Source: Cryptomeria japonica (lineage: Eukaryota > Streptophyta > Pinopsida > Cupressales > Cupressaceae). From it: 64,000 bases of DNA. A program made the position numbers and the translations under genes. The notes under the pieces are model-generated. The model was given only the letters and a program-made list of their open reading frames with translations, did no database searches and had not been told where the DNA came from. The stretch is from assembly GCF_030272615.1 (NCBI RefSeq), contig NC_081406.1, positions 260,017,386-260,081,385 of the forward strand. Direction: 5' to 3'. This document shows, one piece after another, positions 58,371 through 64,000 of this stretch. Position 1 is the first letter of the stretch. The number at the start of each line of letters is the position of its first letter.

Positions 58371-59893
58371 TCCAATTGCAGCCATAAGTATGGTTTTGAA
58401 CTCGTGTGGTCATCAAACTGAAGCCTGGGCTTGTTTGTATGAGAACGATGTTGAATTTCTAGATGTTTATAATCAATTAGTGAAGGGACAGCAAGTGAAT
58501 GATTTCTATTTGCAGGATGGAATGCTTTGTCACCTTGGCCAAATCTGTGTGCCCAATGCAGAATGCAAAAAGTTGATATGGGAAGCTCACTATAGTAAGG
58601 TTGCTGATCACTTTGGTATAGGTAAGACTACTGCTATACTTTAGAAGTATTTCTATTGGCCAAAATTATGAAATGATGTTATTTCATATATTCAAGCCTG
58701 TACTGCATGTGCTATTGCTAAGCTCGCTAATCGTAAACTTGGGCTGTACTCACCACTTCCTGTTCCTGAAAAACCTTGGCACTTAGTTTCTATGGACTTT
58801 ATGTCTAGTCTTCCTACCACCAAAAGAGGCCATGATTGTGTGTATGTTGTGGTAGATAGGTTCTCGAAAATGGCAGTAATAGTGGCATGTAAAAAAACCA
58901 TTTCTACAAAGCACATTGCAAAGCTATTCTTTGAATACATTTGGGTTCATTTTAGTCTCCTGAATACCATTATCTCGGATAGAGACAACAGATTTCTTAG
59001 TAACACTAAGGGAAAATATGGACACAAAATTGATAAAGTCTACTGCTTTCCACCCTCAAACAGATGGCCAAACAGAGGTAGTGAACTGGATGATCATACA
59101 CATCCTACGAATGTATCACTCAAAACATCCCCGCACATGGGATGAAAGTCTTTCATATGTTCAGTATAGCTACAATAGGGCAATTCACAATTCAACTGGC
59201 CACAACCCATTTGAGGTTTGTCTTGGTTATCGGCCACTTGCACCCATGGACGTTACCATACCAATTATTCAACCTGATCTGGTTCCACATGTTGGTAAGG
59301 AGGAAGATAAGGCAACCCAGTTCATCGATAGAATTCATCATTTACAACAACAAGTTCATGAAATTTTGGAACACACCAATAAGAAGTATAAGGTGAGACA
59401 TGATGAACATCGTACTCCTCATAATTTTCAAGTCGGGGACAAGCTATGGCTGCATATCCAAAAGGAACGATTGCAGGGTGCCAATAGGAAGCTTCGTCCT
59501 CTGCAATATGGGCCATACACCATCATCAAGCAAGTTGGTGATAATGTTTTTGAGCTTAATTTACCTCCATTTTTGGGTCTTCATCCAGTCTTCAATGTGG
59601 AACTCTTGAAGCCACATTTTCCTCCACTATTAGATGTTGCAGATGTGGTAGAACCAATCTCCACTACAGAATTGAATCCAAATGCAGCTGCCCCATTCCA
59701 ATGCGATCAGATTGTGGACACCATGGTGAAAACACTCAAACAACAACATATTTACTTGTACAAAGTGGTTCGAGCAGGGCAGATTGCTCAACAAGGAAAG
59801 TGGTTTACTAGAGAGCAGCTTCAAGAACGTTTTCCTCATCTCATTCAAAGTGTTGATGCAATGGGGGCCCATTGCTTTCCAAGGGGGAAGTAA
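58371..59893 (+). pseudogene. Gypsy integrase with C-terminal extension, broken
   Basis: The zinc-binding HHCC region spans about 58590-58720 (HYSKVADHFG...CTACAIAK). The core has MDFMSSLPTTKRGHDCVYVV, VDRFSKMAVIVACKK, TIISDRDNRF and, after a frame change near 59030, FHPQTDGQTEVVN with the catalytic Glu. The C-terminal GPYTIIKQVGDNVFELNLPP domain is followed by about 80 residues ending KWFTREQLQERFPHLI, which could be a chromodomain-like tail. Stops after AIL and PKL break the first half; 59018-59893 is open. Confidence 0.88.
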
Positions 59894-60383
59894 TGATCAG
59901 AAGAATTTTTGAATTGTATATATTTTTTTAGTTTAGTTTATCTATATGTTAGTATTTTGCAATTTTGAAGGTCTTAAGGGCATTTTTAGCCCCTGCCACC
60001 GGATAGTTGAAAGCTATCCTTTTTCGAATATGGGTCTACATCTCTTGGAGACCTTTCCAACGAGATCAACGGCTCGTAGTTTCGAGTCCCGAGTAGAAAG
60101 TTATGTCTAGTTGAAGTTAGGATAAATTTTCATATAGTTTTTTGAAAATTTCGTAGTTTTTAGATTTTATTATGTAATAAACAAATGTGACTATTGGGCT
60201 TCGATTCTCAAGAGGTCTCTGTGACCCTTGGAATCTCATGAACTTCTATATGCTGGATATTTGAATGAAATAGATTACTTTTTAGCTTGCTTCAATTCGA
60301 TAATTTCTGATTCTTGTAAACAGAATTTACAATACCGCAGGTTCTCACTCTGGTGTTGTCATCCGAATCCATAATTCGAATCA
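59894..60383 (+). repeat. Right LTR of the Gypsy element in the kinase gene
   Basis: 490 bp, TGATCAGAAG to ATTCGAATCA, directly followed by ATAAA and the resumed kinase reading frame. Confidence 0.94.
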
Positions 60384-60388
60384 ATAAA

Positions 60389-61678
60389 TGCCAATCGTTA
60401 ACAATCGACAAGGGAGACACTCTTCCAGTGGGGACTGCCCTCGCCGGAAATCAGACTGTGGTCTCAAAGAATGGCACGTTTGCATTTGGATTTTTCAATG
60501 CCAACGGTACCAATAATTGGTATGTGGGCATCTGGTATGCCAGAGTATCGGAGAAGACTATTGTTTTGGTGGCTAACCGGGAAAATCCTGTGAGAAACAT
60601 GCCCGGCCTTTTAAATTTATCTAGAGATGGTTATCTTCGACTGTTTGATTTACAAGGCCGATCAATTTGGTCATCCGACAACAGCTTGAAGGCGTCCCAG
60701 GCATCACTGTTGGAATCAGGTAATTTGGTTATGTTAGGAGCACGGGCCGGCAATTCTTCTGAAATCGTTTGGGAAAGTTTCCAACATCCGGTAGATACAT
60801 GGCTACCAGGGATGAAGATGTGGAAAGGAATGAAACTCACTTCTTGGAAGAGTTCTGCTGATCCGGCACCTGGTCCTTTCTCTTTCCAAATGGATCCTTC
60901 ACCAGGAAAGACTCAATTCTTGCTGCTCTCCCACAACACTGTTCCGTACTGGTCTACCGCAGAGTGGAATGGACAGTATTTCGCTAATATGCCAGGATTT
61001 GCCAGGGCGGAGTCTGGTGTTAAAATGGAGTTCATAACACTTTCTCCCTCAAGAATGTACAGCAAGTATACAACCCCTAGTATGGCAATGGGACATGGAA
61101 TTTTGGAAAATAATGGTGAATTATGGGGGTACTATATGATGCGAAATGGTTTGTGGAGAATCCATTTCGCACCCAGGGATCAATGCAATGTTTATGGTGT
61201 GTGTGGGGCTAATACAGCATGCAATGGATATTCAACGTTCAGTTCCTCTGCCTATGCAACAGGCAACACCAGTGATACGTGCACATGTTTGCAGGGGTTC
61301 AGGCCCAAAAATAGACGTGCTTGGGATTCTCAGGAGTGGTGGTCAAGTGGTTGCGTTCGCCGAAGTCCATTGCAATGCTCTGTCACAAATTCTACCGATG
61401 GTTTTTTGCAAGTGAAGGACAAGCATTTAGCCGACGATGAAGCGGTTCCATATAGCAAGGAGCAAACCTTGCATGGATGCCAGCTTGCATGCCTCAACAA
61501 CTGCTCTTGCATGACCTTTTTGCTCACTACGTCCTCTCCTCCTCTGTGTCAATTGTGGTTTGGCGATTTGATGAATGTGCGCAATTCGTCCGGTGGTCAG
61601 TCGTTCTATCTCCGCTTGGCTGCTTCTGAATTACGAGATTCGACATCCAAGCAAAGAAATAGATCCTCTGGCCTTTGA
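60389..61678 (+). pseudogene. G-type lectin receptor-like kinase: extracellular part
   Basis: The frame resumes at Cys-Gln-Ser after the insertion. It encodes a bulb-type lectin domain (WYVGIWYARVSEKTIVLVAN, GYLRLFDLQGRSIWSSDNS, WESFQHPVDTWLPGM), an S-locus glycoprotein region (VPYWSTAEWNGQYF, RDQCNVYGVCGANTACN) and a PAN/apple domain (GCQLACLNNCSCMTF, FYLRLAASEL). These bind ligands outside the cell in S-domain receptor kinases. No in-frame ATG occurs between the LTR and about 60598, so the fragment has neither a proper start nor a signal peptide. It ends at TGA (61676-61678), four codons before the membrane segment. Confidence 0.92.
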
Positions 61679-62755
61679 ATTTTGCTTCCTGGGCTCGCCG
61701 CGGGTCTTGTTCTTTTTCTGGCCGTGTTTATTATGTGGAAACGTGGGAGAATTGCTAAGAAGACCACCGAGATCGAGGATGACGTACCCACATCGCTCAG
61801 AACTTTCACCTTCCGAAAGTTGCAGGTTGCTACGAAGAATTTCAGGCATAAGCTGGGAAGTGGATCATTCGGCTCTGTAGTCAAAGGAACTCTACCAGAC
61901 AACACACTAGTCGCTGTCAAAAAGTTAGGGAGTTTAGCTCAAGCAGAAAAGCAATTCCGTGCAGAAATAAGTACCATTGGTAAAATACAGCATGTGAATC
62001 TGGTTAGGCTATGGGGATTTTGTGCAGAGGGATCTCAAAGGCTACTCGTTTATGAGTACATGCCCAACGGCTCTCTTGCCTCCTTCCTGATCCGCAGGAA
62101 AGACGGAGAAGTGGAAGGAAAGTTATTGAATTGGAAAACTAGATTTCAGATAGCATTGGGCACTGCACGAGGATTAGCTCATCTCCACGAGGAATGCACA
62201 GATCGCGTCATTCACTGTGATATTAAGCCAGAAAACATTCTCCTTGACGCCCAGTTTTGTCCCAAAGTAGCTGATTTTGGGCTGGCAAAGCTGGTGGGTA
62301 GAGATTTCAGCCGGGTACTGACAACAACGAGAGGCACGAGAGGTTATTTGGCTCCAGAGTGGATCTCCGGTCTTCCCATCACTCCCAAGGCGGATGTATA
62401 TAGCTTTGGTATGACACTCCTGGAGATTATATCGGGCCGAAGGAATGTGGACCTGAATGCGCACGACTCCAACTGCTATTACTTCCCTCCCTGGGCCGCT
62501 GATCAAATCCAGAGCGGAAACCTGATGGGTATTGTTGATGGGAGGATATCGGGAGAGGCAGATGGTGAAGAGGTGCGAAGGGCTGTTACGGCAAGCATAT
62601 TGTGCATTCAAGGAGACGAGAATGTTAGGCCAACCATGGCTCAAGTCGTGCAAATACTCCAAGGGACAATTGACACCAACGCACCACAGTTTCAGACGTC
62701 TCTCGATAGTCTTCGAGATCATCATGGAGGCGAGGAAGATAGTGATCTAATTTAA
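61679..62755 (+). pseudogene. G-type lectin receptor-like kinase: membrane segment and kinase
   Basis: It is in frame with the extracellular part. The transmembrane helix is LLPGLAAGLVLFLAVFIMW (61682-61738), followed by KRGR. The Ser/Thr kinase domain has the Gly loop GSGSFGSV (about 61857-61880), catalytic Lys in VAVKK (61909-61923), HCDIKPEN (62213-62236), DFG (62273-62281) and APEW (62351-62362). All catalytic residues are present; HCD instead of HRD makes it a non-RD kinase, as in many plant immune receptors. It ends with the RPTMAQVVQILQG region and a short tail. With the 24 upstream codons the gene is about 812 codons, normal for the family. It has no introns. Only the insertion and one TGA disable it. 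Confidence 0.92.
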
Positions 62756-62780
62756 GATTAGTCATTTTCTACAAAGTTTC

Positions 62781-62872
62781 TATATATATATATGGTAATG
62801 GGTGGTCATGGTAATGGTAGCTAAAACTAGGAAGTAGCCATGGTCATGGTAGCTAAAACTAGAAAGTAGCCA
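62781..62872. repeat. Short TA run and 32 bp tandem repeat after the kinase gene
   Basis: TA repeats occupy 62781-62793. Two 32 bp units (62809-62840 and 62841-62872) sharing ATGGTAGCTAAAACTAG and AAGTAGCCA follow, differing at two positions. They lie where the 3' UTR would be. Confidence 0.85.
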
Positions 62873-64000
62873 TGTTGATGGCATCTATCTAGATTTATTA
62901 GCAGAAATGAGTAATGGAACTAATCTCAATTTAAAATCATTAGGGTGTGGATTTATTGGTAAGTTAATGGGAGATATCATATTGATTTTGAAATTTCAAT
63001 GATATCATTTAGAGTGGGGATAGAGTTATAATGTTTGTTGTAGCTTATATACATCAATATAACATTAAAGCTTATATAAAATTGATTCTCTTAATTTAAA
63101 AAAAATCATTAATTGTCTTTCTCTAATAATTTTATCTTTCTTTTCTTCACTCATACTAAAATAAGTTTGAAAATGATACCAATTTTGACTAATAAATCAA
63201 TATAAAAAATTATTTCTTCTAGTGATTACATATTCTTATAAAAAATAATATACACAAATTTTAAAACTAGTCTAGTAAAATCAAGTTCTACGCTTATAAT
63301 TATATATGTATTAAAATGCAGTTATTCTTAAAGAAATATGGTAAATGTACTTATCACCATACATATATACAAAACATATTCTCTTAGTTATGCTTTTGAT
63401 TGAAAACATACATACAAAACATATCCTTCACTATTAAATTTGTTATTTCATACCATTAGTCTCTAGATGGTACGATTTACTATTTAACCATCAATCAAAT
63501 ATTGTTGTCAAGGCTGTTTAAGTCCATGATGGAAATATTTTATTTAAAAGTATTAGCTCTTTCATTCAATCTAATTTGATAATTTCTTTCACAAACATAC
63601 AAGAAAAGCTAGAAATTGATCTTCAACAATTTCTAAGAATAAAATAGACAAACTTAGATAATTTATCCACTACATCTAAAATACAATCACACGTCTTCCT
63701 AGATTTTGGTAATTGAGAAATAAATGCATAGATAATATTGTCTATTTATTTGATGAAATCTCATGTGAATGCAAATTATCCTCCAAGATGCCTTTACCTC
63801 TTAACATTCAATTTTTCAAATGACATACATCTTTATGATCCCAAGGTCACAAAAATATGAGGTATAATGTACTTCCATGCTATTATTTCTCATAGCTCAT
63901 GTGAAGACGACATATTAATACACCTTTTAAATATTAATAGCTTAATATATTAAGTTATCTTATTAGTCCTTGTTATAAGAAGGGTGCTTGGAATATTGGC
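62873..64000. other. AT-rich downstream DNA, nothing recognised
   Basis: No ORF, LTR end or repeat that I can support. Confidence 0.45.

Larger units (their letters stand above)
54850..60383 (+). mobile_element. Complete decayed Gypsy retrotransposon inside the receptor kinase gene
   Basis: 5,534 bp with LTRs at 54850-55340 and 59894-60383, and exact ATAAA target copies at 54845-54849 and 60384-60388. A primer site TGGTATCAGAG (55342-55352) matches initiator tRNA-Met, and a purine tract AAGGGGGAAGTAA precedes the right LTR. The order gag, protease, RT, RNase H, integrase is Gypsy order. The LTRs differ at roughly 5% of positions by eye count, so it is clearly older than the element at 27149. 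Stops and frameshifts break gag, protease, RT and integrase. It shares orientation with the host gene. Confidence 0.94.

Noticed and set aside
60353-61678. Complete secreted lectin protein starting inside the right LTR
   Set aside because: The apparent start codon at 60353 is GTG; no in-frame ATG exists before about 60598 and there is no signal peptide.

Overview
The window is nuclear DNA of a seed plant, most likely a gymnosperm such as a conifer. I infer this from one protein gene in 64 kb, the depth of nested Copia, Gypsy, LINE and hAT-like relics, the plant-type tRNA-Met primer sites, and a plant-specific G-type lectin receptor kinase. I see no rRNA, tRNA, CRISPR or bacterial feature.

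Layout. 1-5215: a minus-strand LTR fragment, a decayed Gypsy gag-protease fragment, a GT/GA microsatellite, and a 58-60 bp tandem array split by a 1,908 bp solo LTR. 5216-7290: AT-rich DNA, then a long polypyrimidine tract. 7291-20023: a minisatellite whose ~20 bp unit occurs in both orientations, split by a complete but decayed Copia element (9514-16894, minus strand). 20024-22490: another polypyrimidine block, then AT-rich DNA. 22491-36000: an old minus-strand Gypsy gag-protease relic carrying a Copia solo LTR (22496-23419) and a young 7,854 bp non-autonomous Gypsy element (27149-35002) with an intact 1,115-codon gag-like ORF and no reverse transcriptase or integrase. 36787-43480: a Gypsy integrase relic, a Copia-type LTR and a hAT transposase relic. 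43480-49314: an L1-type LINE without its endonuclease. 49315-54640: AT-rich DNA with a cluster of TTGGCGAATCTTT motifs.

54779-62755 holds the only host gene, a single-exon G-type lectin S-receptor-like kinase. A 5,534 bp Gypsy element (54850-60383) sits inside the signal-peptide codons, with an exact 5 bp ATAAA target duplication. A TGA also stands just before the transmembrane segment. The kinase domain itself looks undamaged.

The points I find most worth attention are: (1) the intact gag-only element, whose protease-like motif reads D-P-S instead of D-S/T-G, with the same change in the old relic it inserted into; (2) a GGACC...GGTCC stem-loop module found in its LTRs and twice in its leader; (3) the two-orientation palindromic minisatellite; (4) the receptor kinase split by a retrotransposon; (5) a strong CAG-to-TAG bias among the premature stops of the decayed elements. 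All domain calls were made by reading translations by eye; no database search was possible.
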